From Leptospira mayottensis 200901116 (lineage in GTDB: Bacteria; Spirochaetota; Leptospiria; Leptospirales; Leptospiraceae), in the NCBI RefSeq assembly GCF_000306675.2, contig NZ_CP024871.1, positions 3,577,501 through 3,641,500 on the forward strand: a DNA stretch of 64,000 nucleotides. Direction: 5' to 3'. Positions 1 to 34,231 of this stretch are shown here, piece after piece (the first letter of the stretch is position 1; each line of letters begins with the position of its first letter). The translations under genes and the position numbers were made by a program. The notes under the pieces are model-generated. The model ran no database searches. It was not told the origin of the DNA and saw only the letters and a list, made by a program, of their open reading frames with translations.

Positions 1-2
1 TG

Positions 3-1312
<1,310 letters not shown>

Positions 1313-1313
<1 letters not shown>

Positions 1314-1831
1314 TGCTTTTGAAATTATTTGTACTCCTATGTATCACTTTTGGGATTATAATCTCAAGTTGTATCGGCTGCTCGGATTCGGACGAACAAC
1401 CGATACCCAATCGGACACTCCCGGTTCCGAAAAATCTCGATACTCTGTGTACATCGCCAGAGATACGCATAAGAAGTTTTAATAAAAATCCGAATGCTCA
1501 ACAAAAAGAGAACCACGAACCCGGTACAAGGATTACAAACGCAACAATAGACTGTAAAAATTTCCAAATCAATATCATCGCACAATTCGATTCGTTTGCG
1601 TCTGAAGATGAACTTTTGAAGATCCGCTATGGAAAAAAGCAAATCGAACTATTTCGAGACCAAGGGGATGCCTTGGGTGGCGGTTATTTAAATTTTTTAG
1701 GCGTAGATGCTCAGTTTGTGTATTATAGCATTAGTGGGGTCAGTTTTTCGGGTGGCGTAATGCAAAATTATTATTGTTTCAACTGGAGAAGCGGAGAAGA
1801 ATTTTTTCTTGATGGTCATTCTTTTCGATAA
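1313..1831 (+). CDS. Hypothetical lipoprotein, first gene of a duplicated cassette
   Basis: 172-residue protein with a hydrophobic N-terminal segment followed by a lipobox-like IISSC (cysteine near residue 20), so probably a lipoprotein. I recognise no domain. The C-terminal half has a GGGYLNFLG segment and ends in an aromatic stretch NYYCFNW; both recur in the degenerate copy at 4831-5075. The start codon shares one base with the upstream topoisomerase stop (TAATG), which suggests translational coupling. No function can be assigned. Confidence 0.75.
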
Positions 1832-2311
1832 ATGTATCAAAATTAAAGATAATAAATAAGTCTCAAGTTTCCATTTGTCCGCAAATGCTTTGCAAAATCC
1901 AGTCCTCTATATTTTTTTACCGAAAAATTTAGCTTTATAAAGATTGATTCTTGTACGAATTTAAAGTATATTCAAATATTTTAATTTATAAAAAGACTTA
2001 ACTCAATCCGTTAAATTTGTTTTTGAAAAAAATTAGCGAGATTCGCAATTTTTAAATATCAATGAAAAATATTCTTTACAAAAGAAAAATTATTTCTGAA
2101 AAATCAAGTTCATACTTTTAGAAAATAAAAGATCTGTGTTAATTATTTAAATCCAGCAAATCACTTATCTAAGACCCATATACAAGGCCCGTGTTTGAAA
2201 AAACATTTACGTCTTGTAAATTCAAAATAAAATATTGTAAAAGGACTTTTGTGCGTTCTATTCGAAAACTCAAATGATTGACAGTTTTCTCTCACTCTCC
2301 CTAATACAAAC
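1832..2311. other. AT-rich intergenic region, no gene seen
   Basis: About 480 bases of very AT-rich DNA between two lipoprotein genes. I see no convincing coding frame, RNA gene or strong terminator. It probably holds the promoter of the gene at 2312, but I cannot place -35/-10 boxes with confidence. Confidence 0.5.
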
Positions 2312-3916
2312 ATGATCCGAAAAATTGTCATCCTATCTCTGATTGTATTGAATTTAAATTGTGCTACGACAGCTGTATTTACAGAAGCCATTCAAAAGCA
2401 AAAAGAATACGTTCCTTATGAAGGAACGTTAACCGATATATTTTTAATTTCTTTGGGACCTTTCGGAACATTTTATGGAAAAAGTACCACTTTCACATTT
2501 ATCGGGGGACTCATTGATCTTCCTTTTTCTTTCGTTTTAGATACAATACTTCTCCCTGGAATAATTCCATATTACATATACGTAAAATACGACAGACCTT
2601 GGTCCGCAGTATCGTCTCATAAAAAAGTTAGTGCGAGATTAAACGCTTTCCAAAGTCAGAATCCGCCCTACGTCGCCTTGAAATCGATCCTTGAACAGAA
2701 CGACGTTACCGCTCTCCAAAGTTTTTTAAAGTCCTTTGACGTAATCGCCCTTGAAAAAAAGATCCGTTCCTTGCAACAAGCAAATCTACTTCCTTATGAA
2801 CATGCATATAATTTTAACGAGTCGACGGAAAAGCAATATTACTATAAAATCGGAATCATAGACTACACCGCCGCTCTTTTTTCTACACGAACAGCTTCTC
2901 GAAATATTGTTCCTAAGACTTTCAATCCAGGAGATCGACTTGAAGTTGTATATACTCTTTATGAAGAATTTCGAAAAGATCCTATATTAGAAAAAAGATA
3001 TTATGAGACGGTTTGGAAAGCTTGCTTTTCTTTCGGAGTGCTCATTGAAAATCCTAAAATATTAAAAAAAGTGATTTTGGAATTTTCAGAAAAAAAAGAA
3101 ATCTCTGATTTGTTCGAGCCAATTGCTCAAAGATATTCCGAAAAAGAATACAAACGCTTCCAAGACCCCTTTGATGATCCCTATTACTTTTTCAATAAAA
3201 CGGAAACTCAAAAATTTTCGGAGCTTTGGTACAATCGAGTCGAACTTCTGCCGGAAATCGACGACCTCCTTCGAAAAAATCCGGAATTACAGAAAGAATG
3301 GAAACGCACGGCGTGGGTCTCCGCCATTTCTTCCGGAGTTATCGCCTATCGCCCTCCATTACTGGAAAGAGCGTTTCGAGAATTTCCAATGGAAAGCGCA
3401 AAGTCCGCTCCAAATCTATTCGTGGCCGCATTCAAAAGTAAAAATCGCCAATCCGTAGATATCATCGTAAAAAATCTAAAGGATGCCAAAACATTTCCTT
3501 TGGGCCAGTTGGAAGAAGAAATCGTAACAGACATATTAAAATATCCTAATTTATTAGAGAAATTACTTCAGACCGGTTGGAATCCTAATTTAATTTTGGA
3601 ATGGGAAAAACATAAGAGTCTGTCCCAAAACTCAAAACAATCACACCGACGCCCAGAGATTCTGATAAAATCGAATGGAAAAGAATTCATTGAAAAACAA
3701 GAAACAACTCTTCTCATCCTTGCGATGCAAAACGATTTTATTCCGATGGAAACGGTTCAAATTTTATTGAAATACGGAGCCGATCCTAGTTTAGGAGTAA
3801 AACGTAAGTCCGAAGGAAAAGAATATCTACTCTATCCTTTGGCAAACATCAATTCAAACGGAAATACAATTCTCAAAGAACTCAAACAGAAAACTCTAAT
3901 AGATTGGAAAAAATAA
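2312..3916 (+). CDS. Lipoprotein with YceK/YidQ-like N-terminus and C-terminal ankyrin-like repeat (copy 1)
   Basis: 534 residues. A signal peptide ends in lipobox LNLNC (Cys17), so it is probably a lipoprotein. Residues ~40-95 carry the pattern '..FGTFYG....[27 protein letters not shown]', shortened here as [15 protein letters not shown], typical of YceK/YidQ lipoproteins. A helical middle part follows. Residues ~465-500 (TTLLILAM...[12 protein letters not shown]) look like one ankyrin repeat. It is a paralogue of the gene at 5307, with stretches near 2880-3150 almost identical at DNA level. It ends about 150 residues earlier than that paralogue, after ...TLIDWKK. Function unknown; ankyrin repeats suggest protein binding. 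Confidence 0.8.
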   Translation: MIRKIVILSLIVLNLNCATTAVFTEAIQKQKEYVPYEGTLTDIFLISLGPFGTFYGKSTTFTFIGGLIDLPFSFVLDTILLPGIIPYYIYVKYDRPWSAVSSHKKVSARLNAFQSQNPPYVALKSILEQNDVTALQSFLKSFDVIALEKKIRSLQQANLLPYEHAYNFNESTEKQYYYKIGIIDYTAALFSTRTASRNIVPKTFNPGDRLEVVYTLYEEFRKDPILEKRYYETVWKACFSFGVLIENPKILKKVILEFSEKKEISDLFEPIAQRYSEKEYKRFQDPFDDPYYFFNKTETQKFSELWYNRVELLPEIDDLLRKNPELQKEWKRTAWVSAISSGVIAYRPPLLERAFREFPMESAKSAPNLFVAAFKSKNRQSVDIIVKNLKDAKTFPLGQLEEEIVTDILKYPNLLEKLLQTGWNPNLILEWEKHKSLSQNSKQSHRRPEILIKSNGKEFIEKQETTLLILAMQNDFIPMETVQILLKYGADPSLGVKRKSEGKEYLLYPLANINSNGNTILKELKQKTLIDWKK

Positions 3917-4180
3917 CCCTTTGAAAAAATTTCATATAAAATACCTGACCTATTTTGTTATTAATTCTTACAGCGCGTGCCAAAACCTGCGGAAGCAATC
4001 CTTAGAGAGCGGCATTTTAGTTTTCTGCTTTATCAGTAAGATCAAGCTGGTAACTAAAACGTTTCACTTCTATTGGCGTTCGGGAACTCAATATCCTGAA
4101 CTTTGGAATACATTAGTCAATAATTATCTTGTTTTCATGAAAAAGAAACCAAACTCTCCTAAAAAGGAGCTCTCCTATTT
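3917..4180 (+). pseudogene. Remnant of the C-terminal extension of copy 1
   Basis: Directly after the stop of the 534-residue lipoprotein, a frame reads KKFHIKYLTYFV, matching QEFHTKYPIYSV of the 666-residue paralogue just after the equivalent point (about nt 6880-6915). By eye 28 of 36 bases agree. The likeness fades further on. I read this as the decayed end of the longer ancestral gene. An 87-residue frame (3921-4184) exists here but has no recognisable features, so I do not call it a gene. Confidence 0.35.
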
Positions 4181-4828
4181 ATGACCCGAAAAAATATTTT
4201 AAAATTTGCATGGACCCTATTTTTGTTCGGATTCGGTTGTGCAACCAACTACAACGATTTTGATAGACGAATCTACATAGTTGAAGGATTAAAAAAACAG
4301 AATATTCAAGAGGAAAAAATTCCAGAAAAACGAAAACCAAACGGCCTCTCTCAACTTCAATTGGTTACCATTCAAGAGGAAATCGGAATTCCGAATCTAC
4401 TTTTGGAAAAAACCAAATTTTCGGATGTGGAACTCAAATTCGGAAATCAGTATATTAAAAATTACCTATACTTAAACCCCGGAGAAAAAGGAATCCGTTA
4501 TGAATCGTTAGGAATTTCTCTTATTTTTCGTGATTATGAGGATATCCTTCTTAGAGAAATAAGTATGGAATTTCCGTTTCAAGCGGTTACCTCCAAAGGA
4601 ATCATATTAGGAAAAAACACCTTACAGGAAGCAACTGTCGTCTATGGGGGAGGAATTATGTGGGAGATTAAGGAAGATTCTTATTGGTGTATTCGTTATA
4701 ATTTTAAAAATTATGACGATGGAATTCGGTTTTGCGCCAAAAAAGATCCATCTATCTTTCCGGAATACGATCCAGCTAACAAAACGTTCTATCTAAAACA
4801 GAAGATTCAAAGAATCGACCTTTTTTAA
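4181..4828 (+). CDS. Hypothetical lipoprotein, third gene of cassette (copy 1)
   Basis: 215 residues with a signal peptide and lipobox FGFGC (Cys20). A good ribosome binding site (AAGGAG, about 4164-4169) precedes the ATG. The N-terminal segment [17 protein letters not shown] and the C-terminal [13 protein letters not shown] are shared with the paralogue at 7434. No known domain recognised. It follows the ankyrin lipoprotein in both cassette copies, which suggests the two proteins act together, but no function is known. Confidence 0.75.
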   Translation: MTRKNILKFAWTLFLFGFGCATNYNDFDRRIYIVEGLKKQNIQEEKIPEKRKPNGLSQLQLVTIQEEIGIPNLLLEKTKFSDVELKFGNQYIKNYLYLNPGEKGIRYESLGISLIFRDYEDILLREISMEFPFQAVTSKGIILGKNTLQEATVVYGGGIMWEIKEDSYWCIRYNFKNYDDGIRFCAKKDPSIFPEYDPANKTFYLKQKIQRIDLF

Positions 4829-4830
4829 GA

Positions 4831-5075
4831 ATCAAAATAACGGCACAATATCCTTCTCATGAAGAGCAATTTTTGACGGTCAACTATGGAAAAAAACGAT
4901 CAAATTAGTTCAAGATCCGGGAAATTCCTCGGGAAGCGGTTATTTAAATTTTTTAGGTGCAGATGAGCAGTTTACCTATATAGTATTGGCAGAGTAGATC
5001 TCACACAAGATAAAGTCGTTAAAAGTTATTATTGTTTCAATTAGAGAACTGGAAAATATTGATCGATTCTCCTTA
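4831..5075 (+). pseudogene. Degenerate second copy of the 172-aa lipoprotein gene
   Basis: Translated pieces match the C-terminal half of the gene at 1313-1831: EEQFLTVNYGKK (vs [12 protein letters not shown]), then after a frame change GSGYLNFLGADEQFTY (vs [16 protein letters not shown]), then after another shift SYYCFN followed by a stop (vs NYYCFNW). At least two frame changes and several stops are present and the 5' half is missing. Its position just before the second ankyrin lipoprotein mirrors the intact gene before the first, supporting tandem duplication of the whole cassette. Confidence 0.7.
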
Positions 5076-5306
5076 TAAGAAAAAATAGTCTGCGACAGCC
5101 TTAAAAACTATAAGCCGTCTCAAAAATAGTTTATCTTTGCTTAAGATGCCGACTCTGATTCTTCTAAGATATTTTAGAGATGGTATAGTTAATTTTGCAA
5201 TAACTCTAATTCTCTTGTGCCTAAGTCAAATTAAAATGAACTTCAATATCAAGCAAAGTTTCCGCTATGAAATTATTAATTCTAAACCAAACACTGAGGT
5301 TTCTTT

Positions 5307-7307
5307 ATGATTCGAAAAATTATTATCTCACTTTTAATCGCCTTGAATTTTAACTGTCTAACTTTCGCTTATATGAAATCGCAGAATAGTTACGACTCAG
5401 AAGCGTATTTTCCATACTCAGGAACCTTTGCTAACGTTGGGATTATTTTGTCTTGGCCATTTTTCATCTTTGCGCCCCTGCCCCTACCTGGTAAGTTTCC
5501 AGAGCAAGGCAATTTGGGTATTCTTGAATATTGGCTTGTTCGTGTATTAGATCTGCCTCTTTGTCTGATTGCGGATACGGTTCTGTTACCGGGAACACTT
5601 CCATATTACATATATGTAAAGTCCGGAAGACCTTGGTCCAGTGGTTGGTATCATAGAAAATACGAAGGAAGTGTAAAATCTTTCCGAGATCAAAATCCAC
5701 CTTACAGTGCTTTGAAATCGATTCTTGCCAGCAACGATTTAACAGCTCTTCAAAAATTTTTAAAGCTATACGACGTTGTCGCTCTTGAAAAGAAAATCAG
5801 GCATTTACAGGAAGAAGATTTGCTTCCTTATGAACATTCATGGATCTACAATTTTTATTCTCATAAGGTTGGGATCATAGATTATATTGCCGCTCTTTTT
5901 TCTACACAAACAACTTATCGAAATATTGTTCCTAAGACTTTTAATCCAGGAGATCGGCTTGAAGTTGTATATACTCTTTATGAAGAACTTCGAAAGGATC
6001 CAATATTAGAAAAAAGATATTATGACACGGTTTGGAAAGCCTGCTTTTCTTCCGGGGTTCTCATTGAAAATCCTAAAGTATTAAAAAAAGTGATTTTGGA
6101 ATTTTTAGAAAAAAAAGAAATCTCTGATTTGTTCGAGTCAATTGCTCAAAGATATTCCGAAAAAGAATCCGAACAAATCCGAGATCGTTATTCCTACCGA
6201 GATTCTAAAACAGCACCTCAAAAAATTTTAGAACTTTGGTACAATCGAGTCGAACTTTTAACGGAAATCGATGACCTCCTTCGAAAAAATCCTGAATTGC
6301 AAAAAGAATGGAGACGTACCGCGTGGACTGCCGCCATTTCTTCCGGTGTCATCGCCCATCGTCCTCCGGTTCTCGAAAAAGCGTTTCGAGAATTTCCAAC
6401 GGAAACCGCAAAATCAGGCCCCCAGCTCATTGATGGCGCAGACAAAAGTCAAAATAGCCAATCCATAAATATCATTCTGAAAAACATTACCAATGCAAAT
6501 AGTTTTCCATTGGATCGACTTGAGAAAGAAACCATAATTTCTATATTAAAATATCCTAATTTATTGGAAAAACTTCTTCGGGTCGGCTGGGATCCAAATC
6601 GAATTTTGGAATTGGAAAAATATACAGTTAGAAAAGAAGAAAAACCGATTGAAAAAGAGGAAACGACTCTCCTCATTCTTACAATGGAAGACGAGTCCGT
6701 ATCGAATGATACTTTACAGATTTTATTAAAATACGGAGCCAATTCTAGTTTAGGAGTAAAACGTAAATCCGAAGGAAAAGAATATCTGCTCTATCCATTG
6801 GCCGCCAATGACAATTACAGAAACGGAATTCTTAAAAAACTCAAATCGAGAACTCTTATAGAAGGACCTCTACAAGAATTTCATACAAAATATCCGATCT
6901 ATTCCGTTCTTAAATATTACGCGGAAGAACGAAACGTCCAAGCTTTTACGAAAACGTTATCCGGTATCGATCTTATCGCTATGGAAAAGGAAATGCGTCG
7001 ACTTCAAAAAGAAAACCTTGTGCCTATGGAAATTCCTAGGGTAGGCAGGAACGGCTCGGATCAAACGAGTATTTTAGGAATTGTATCTTCTCTAGCGACT
7101 GCATATTTCAAATACGAAGGAACAAGAGAATGCCTGACCGGAAGACATTCCGAAGCGTTCGAAATTCAAAAGATATTCTACAATGTGATCGGAAAAGACG
7201 AAGACCTGAAACGATTCTTTTTAGAAAACTTAGGGAAAAGCGGAACCTTTCGAAAAGATCCCTTTAAAGAAGATCCCGTCTTTTGTGGAACTTATGATAA
7301 AATCTGA
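5307..7307 (+). CDS. Lipoprotein with YceK/YidQ-like N-terminus, ankyrin-like repeat and duplicated helical module (copy 2)
   Basis: 666 residues, signal peptide with lipobox LNFNC (Cys17). GAGG lies about 9 bases before the ATG. Residues ~65-110 hold the YceK/YidQ-like DLPLCLIADTVLLPG stretch. The ankyrin-like unit (TTLLILTM...[12 protein letters not shown]) is near residues 450-485. The C-terminal ~150 residues repeat the pattern of residues ~115-185: FHTKYPIYSVLK..IDLIAMEKEMRRLQKENLVP against FRDQNPPYSALK..YDVVALEKKIRHLQEEDLLP (both shortened). So the protein holds two copies of one helical module around an ankyrin unit. Paralogue of 2312-3916. Function unknown; probably membrane-anchored. 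Confidence 0.8.
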   Translation: MIRKIIISLLIALNFNCLTFAYMKSQNSYDSEAYFPYSGTFANVGIILSWPFFIFAPLPLPGKFPEQGNLGILEYWLVRVLDLPLCLIADTVLLPGTLPYYIYVKSGRPWSSGWYHRKYEGSVKSFRDQNPPYSALKSILASNDLTALQKFLKLYDVVALEKKIRHLQEEDLLPYEHSWIYNFYSHKVGIIDYIAALFSTQTTYRNIVPKTFNPGDRLEVVYTLYEELRKDPILEKRYYDTVWKACFSSGVLIENPKVLKKVILEFLEKKEISDLFESIAQRYSEKESEQIRDRYSYRDSKTAPQKILELWYNRVELLTEIDDLLRKNPELQKEWRRTAWTAAISSGVIAHRPPVLEKAFREFPTETAKSGPQLIDGADKSQNSQSINIILKNITNANSFPLDRLEKETIISILKYPNLLEKLLRVGWDPNRILELEKYTVRKEEKPIEKEETTLLILTMEDESVSNDTLQILLKYGANSSLGVKRKSEGKEYLLYPLAANDNYRNGILKKLKSRTLIEGPLQEFHTKYPIYSVLKYYAEERNVQAFTKTLSGIDLIAMEKEMRRLQKENLVPMEIPRVGRNGSDQTSILGIVSSLATAYFKYEGTRECLTGRHSEAFEIQKIFYNVIGKDEDLKRFFLENLGKSGTFRKDPFKEDPVFCGTYDKI

Positions 7308-7433
7308 GATTACAAACAGAACGGACCGAGACACTCCGATCTAAAAAATCACAGCATAAGTTTTGGTAGATATATCAATGGCGGTGATTTAGAATAGATA
7401 AAATTCTACAATAATAAATGGACTTTTCTACTT

Positions 7434-8090
7434 ATGACTCGAAAAAATATTTTAAAATTCGTATGGATCTTTTTTTTGTTGGGATTTGGCTGTAGAACCA
7501 AATTCAACGATTTTGATAGACGAATCTACGTGGTTGAAGGTTTAAAAAAGCAGAATTTCCAAGAGGAAAAAATTCCAGAAAAACGAAAACCAACTAACGC
7601 TTTCAATTCACCAATTGTAACGATCAAAGAGGGAGTTGGAATTTTAGACCTACTAGTTATAGATAAAACTGAATTTATAGAGGTGGAATCTAAATTCGGA
7701 AATCAATATATTCGAAATCACTTTAATCATGAAGATATAGAAATACACTACGAATCTCTGGGGCTTTCCTTTGTTTTTGACAACTATTCCCAAAAAATAC
7801 TCACAATAGGAATAAAATCTCCATTTCCAGCAAGTACCTCCAAAGGAATTGCACTAGAAAAAAGTACGTTGCAAGAAGCAATGGATGTCTATGGAAAAGC
7901 GGCGGATATATCGGGAGAATATGCGACTTGGAATATTGAGAAAGAGTCTTATTTATGCATAGGATACAAATTCAAACATTCTTTTCGTAAAATCAAATTT
8001 TGTGTGGAAAAAGATCCCTCTGTTTCGGAAAACCCAGTTAACAAAACATTGTACCTAAAACAGAAGATTCAAAGAATCGATATCTACTAA
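7434..8090 (+). CDS. Hypothetical lipoprotein, third gene of cassette (copy 2)
   Basis: 218 residues, signal peptide with lipobox LGFGC (Cys20). The N-terminus ([26 protein letters not shown]) and C-terminus ([13 protein letters not shown]) are nearly the same as in the gene at 4181, while the centre has diverged. The ribosome binding site is weaker than in copy 1. It ends 21 bases from the convergent amine oxidase gene. No known domain recognised. Confidence 0.75.
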   Translation: MTRKNILKFVWIFFLLGFGCRTKFNDFDRRIYVVEGLKKQNFQEEKIPEKRKPTNAFNSPIVTIKEGVGILDLLVIDKTEFIEVESKFGNQYIRNHFNHEDIEIHYESLGLSFVFDNYSQKILTIGIKSPFPASTSKGIALEKSTLQEAMDVYGKAADISGEYATWNIEKESYLCIGYKFKHSFRKIKFCVEKDPSVSENPVNKTLYLKQKIQRIDIY

Positions 8091-8111
8091 AAAAAGACCG
8101 CACCAATCAAC

Positions 8112-9485
<1,374 letters not shown>

Positions 9486-9572
9486 TCTTTATTTTCGGTT
9501 AAAAACTGGTTTTGTAGGAAAGATTTTGAAAGCACTTTCTTGAAATCCGTTTTCACTCAAGTTCTCAAAAAA

Positions 9573-9840
<268 letters not shown>

Positions 9841-9927
9841 GAACCGATTCTAAATCGAATTCTTAATATTCCAAATTTAGAATCCGTATCCCCTCTTCTA
9901 CAAAGAAAAATTTTTAGAGGTAAAAAT

Positions 9928-10512
<585 letters not shown>

Positions 10513-10520
10513 AACTTTGG

Positions 10521-10556
<36 letters not shown>

Positions 10557-10575
10557 AGATATAAATCTATCTTTT

Positions 10576-11411
<836 letters not shown>

Positions 11412-11426
11412 CATTAGGAGAATTGA

Positions 11427-13044
<1,618 letters not shown>

Positions 13045-13052
13045 TTTTCTCT

Positions 13053-14389
<1,337 letters not shown>

Positions 14390-14437
14390 TCCTTTCCTAT
14401 TATAGCTTTTCGGAGAAAGTCCGATAGAATCCTTAAC

Positions 14438-15577
14438 ATGCGATTTTTTTCAAAGCGCGTTTTCGATTTATTTCTTGAAACTCGTTTTAATGTTCAAGGT
14501 ATTTTATACGTTAGATTTACGAACCGAAAATTCGGACATCGTGTATATTTACGAAAGATTGTAAATTTTACGGGGATCGTTCTTTCTTTTTTATTAACGG
14601 GAACCTACGTTGCTTCCGAAAACCACGAACGGTCTAAATTGTTTATCGTAGATGCTTCCGGATCGATGAACGAATACCTGGGGATTTATCAAAAAATTCA
14701 TTTAGCAAAAAAACACGTTAGTCGCTTTATTTCTACTCTTCCTACAGAAACGGAAATAGGATTTATAGCTTACGGTAATCGGGTTCCGGGTTGTTCTTCC
14801 TCCCGTTTATATGAACCTTTACAAAGGGAAAATCATGACACATTCAAAAATCGTCTTTTTAGTTTAACGCCTTCGGGTGCAACTCCCCTCGCAGAGTCGA
14901 TTCGAATCGCGGGAAACTTGATTTCGCAAAGAAAAAAAGAAACCGAAATCATCTTAATCACGGACGGAGTGGAAGGTTGTTACGGTGATCCCAAAAAAGA
15001 ACTCCAAACATTAAAACAACAAGGCATTTATTTTAAATTTCATATCCTCGGCTTAGGTTTGAAGCCCGACGAAGAACGAAAGATGAAAATTCTCGCGGAA
15101 GAAGGTAACGGCAAATATTTCGGAATCGAAGACGATTCTTCTTTTTATACGGCTCTCGATTCCCTTAAAAATCAAACCGCTACGGTTATCGAAAAAAACC
15201 GTAAGGATTCGCTCCGAGAACCTAACGGTGATTTAATGGTTTGGTTTGAAAAAATTCGTAAAGACCAAGAATCCGATTCTAAAACTACCTACACGATCGA
15301 TTTCGGCTTTAAAGCTAGGAACAATCCTAAAAATTGCGTTGTGTTTAATTTAAAACAGAAAGCAAATTCTTCCCGTCAAAGTTTAGGCCCGAAAAGAATT
15401 TCGTCTCCCGAAAATCTAATTTTCAGTGAAAGCTCCTGCTTTGATGTTTCTGAAAGTAAAGGAACGATTACGATTGAAATTCCAAAACGAACTTCTTTAA
15501 TCGGAGTTTTAGAACTTTGGGACATGGCCGGAATACCTTCCCCCCTTGGAATTTCGAATGAAGAGGAATTTCATTAG
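14438..15577 (+). CDS. VWA-domain protein, membrane-anchored or exported
   Basis: 379 residues. A hydrophobic segment (IVNFTGIVLSFLLTGTYVAS, about residues 45-64) follows a basic N-terminus, so it is a signal anchor or a signal peptide with a start called too early. Residues ~70-240 form a von Willebrand factor A domain with MIDAS residues DASGS, the threonine in SGATPLAES and ITDGVE. Such domains bind proteins through a metal ion. The C-terminal ~140 residues are unassigned, with a Cys pair. It converges with the MuiA-like pair, 3 bases from the end of the first of them. Confidence 0.8.
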   Translation: MRFFSKRVFDLFLETRFNVQGILYVRFTNRKFGHRVYLRKIVNFTGIVLSFLLTGTYVASENHERSKLFIVDASGSMNEYLGIYQKIHLAKKHVSRFISTLPTETEIGFIAYGNRVPGCSSSRLYEPLQRENHDTFKNRLFSLTPSGATPLAESIRIAGNLISQRKKETEIILITDGVEGCYGDPKKELQTLKQQGIYFKFHILGLGLKPDEERKMKILAEEGNGKYFGIEDDSSFYTALDSLKNQTATVIEKNRKDSLREPNGDLMVWFEKIRKDQESDSKTTYTIDFGFKARNNPKNCVVFNLKQKANSSRQSLGPKRISSPENLIFSESSCFDVSESKGTITIEIPKRTSLIGVLELWDMAGIPSPLGISNEEEFH

Positions 15578-15580
15578 ACG

Positions 15581-17281
<1,701 letters not shown>

Positions 17282-17282
17282 C

Positions 17283-19391
<2,109 letters not shown>

Positions 19392-19684
19392 ACGATTTAA
19401 ATTTCCAGAAAGCCAGATTTCTTATTCACGAAAAAGAAACATCGATTTCGAATTGGGTCAACCCTTTTCCCGAACGGTTAGGTGGTTTTAGCAGAATAAG
19501 ATTATCGAAACTCAAATCCCCCACTGCTGCAAAATAATTCGGATTTTTTACATTACAGGCAAATGATATTTTTAAGTTTTTATTATAATTATATGTTGTA
19601 TTGGAGTTCTTTCTAAAAAACTCGGATTACTTTATGAACGGATACGCAAAAGTTCAAGAAACGTTAAATCGAACTAGTACAATC

Positions 19685-21586
<1,902 letters not shown>

Positions 21587-21712
21587 TCTCAGAGAAATTT
21601 AAAGTGTGATCTTATTTTCAGGATCGACACTTTAAATTTCTAAAACACTTCAAAATCCTAATTTGTCTGGAAATGTCATTTCAAGATTTTATAGGCCATT
21701 TTCGAATGAGTT

Positions 21713-23397
<1,685 letters not shown>

Positions 23398-23404
23398 TTC
23401 TGTC

Positions 23405-23435
<31 letters not shown>

Positions 23436-23436
23436 A

Positions 23437-25452
<2,016 letters not shown>

Positions 25453-25463
25453 TATTAAGATCC

Positions 25464-27143
<1,680 letters not shown>

Positions 27144-27181
27144 GGCTTAGATCTTTTTCCTTTTTCAGATTTATGATTTCG

Positions 27182-27786
27182 TTATATTCTCTTTGAATCG
27201 GTCGAAACTTTAAAATAACCCTCTTTGAGGTTTTGTAACAACTCTTTAAGAATCTTTTTTCTGCTTTCTGGACTCGGTAAAATTGATTTCAATTCTTTTC
27301 TCAATTGTATGAGTTCTTTAAACTCTTCCTCGTGTTCATCCGGAATAAGTTCTTCTAAAACGACTTTGACGGCTCCAGAAATTCCGGCGAAATTCCCTTC
27401 CGTGGAAATCGCGACTCGAACCAGTCCTCGATCTAAAACCGCGGCGGAATAGAAGTCACAGTTGGATGGATCATCCGCACAATTGATCCATATTTTCCAA
27501 GAATGAGCGTAGTCACAGAGTCTTCGGTTTAAATCGGAATCGTTAGTCGCGGAAAAAACAAGGGTTTTCCCTTGAAGATCCGAAAATTCCACCGATCTGT
27601 ATTCAACTTTGATTTCCGGGTGTTTCTCTAAAACTTGAGCTACTTCCCTGCAAGCTTCCAAAGTTATCAAGGTGATTTTTGCACCCGAATCGATGAGATG
27701 AGGTAGCTTTTCAAGAGCCACTTTCCCTCCACCGATCAACAGAATATTCTTATTTTCTAAATTTAAAAAAGCGGGGTATTTTCGAC

Positions 27787-27790
<4 letters not shown>
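27182..27790 (-). CDS. cysG: Precorrin-2 dehydrogenase / sirohydrochlorin ferrochelatase (CysG N-terminal type)
   Basis: 202 residues, the size of stand-alone Met8/SirC-type proteins. Rossmann motif LLIGGGKVALEKLPHL at the N-terminus; later SATNDSDLNRRL and INCADDPSNCDF, then ISTEGNFAGISGAVK. It oxidises precorrin-2 to sirohydrochlorin and may insert iron to give siroheme. Start codon overlaps the cobA stop by 4 bases. The methyltransferase half of E. coli CysG is the separate gene upstream, so both reactions are coded side by side, next to the siroheme user cysI. Confidence 0.88.
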
Positions 27791-33522
<5,732 letters not shown>

Positions 33523-33557
33523 TTTCTTAGAGTCTTCCGAATTTATCAGAACTTATC

Positions 33558-33734
33558 TTACTGCTCGAACGCATGGAAAAAAGACTGTAATAACTTTATT
33601 TCAAAAGTTAGAATGTTAGATCTTCTTCAAAAAAGCCAACAATTTTGGATTCGGTGCAACTTTGTGAGGACTTCTATATCTTTGTAAAATTGTCCCTTAA
33701 TTTTTGGTACCATTTTTATGCGTTCGAGTAGTAA
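33558..33734. repeat. 177-bp element with ~17-bp terminal inverted repeats
   Basis: TTACTGCTCGAACGCAT (33558-33574) is mirrored by ATGCGTTCGAGTAGTAA (33718-33734), one mismatch. The length is close to the MITE-like family, but the ends differ and I see no clear internal match. No target duplication obvious. Either a separate small inverted-repeat element or a structured RNA. Confidence 0.5.
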
Positions 33735-33841
33735 ATACTGTTTACCCATTTAAAGCATTACCTTTATGTATGTAAAAATTTATTCTAAAAACTCCTGCTG
33801 CTACCTATTCCTGGAACCTTCTATACAACGTTGGATTTTGA

Positions 33842-34096
<255 letters not shown>

Positions 34097-34231
34097 ATCT
34101 TAAGAAACTCTTACTTATAACAGGAAATAAGGTGAATTCTTTTCAGAATTTTTCATCTTTCCGATTTCCAATCACTCAAAAACTTTTCGAATCGAATTCT
34201 GGTCTTTTTTTCAACTCTTGAAAGTAAAGAA

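Noticed and set aside
3921..4184. 87-codon frame between two lipoprotein genes
   Set aside because: Its beginning matches a decayed end of the upstream gene family in a paralogue; the rest has no protein-like conservation.
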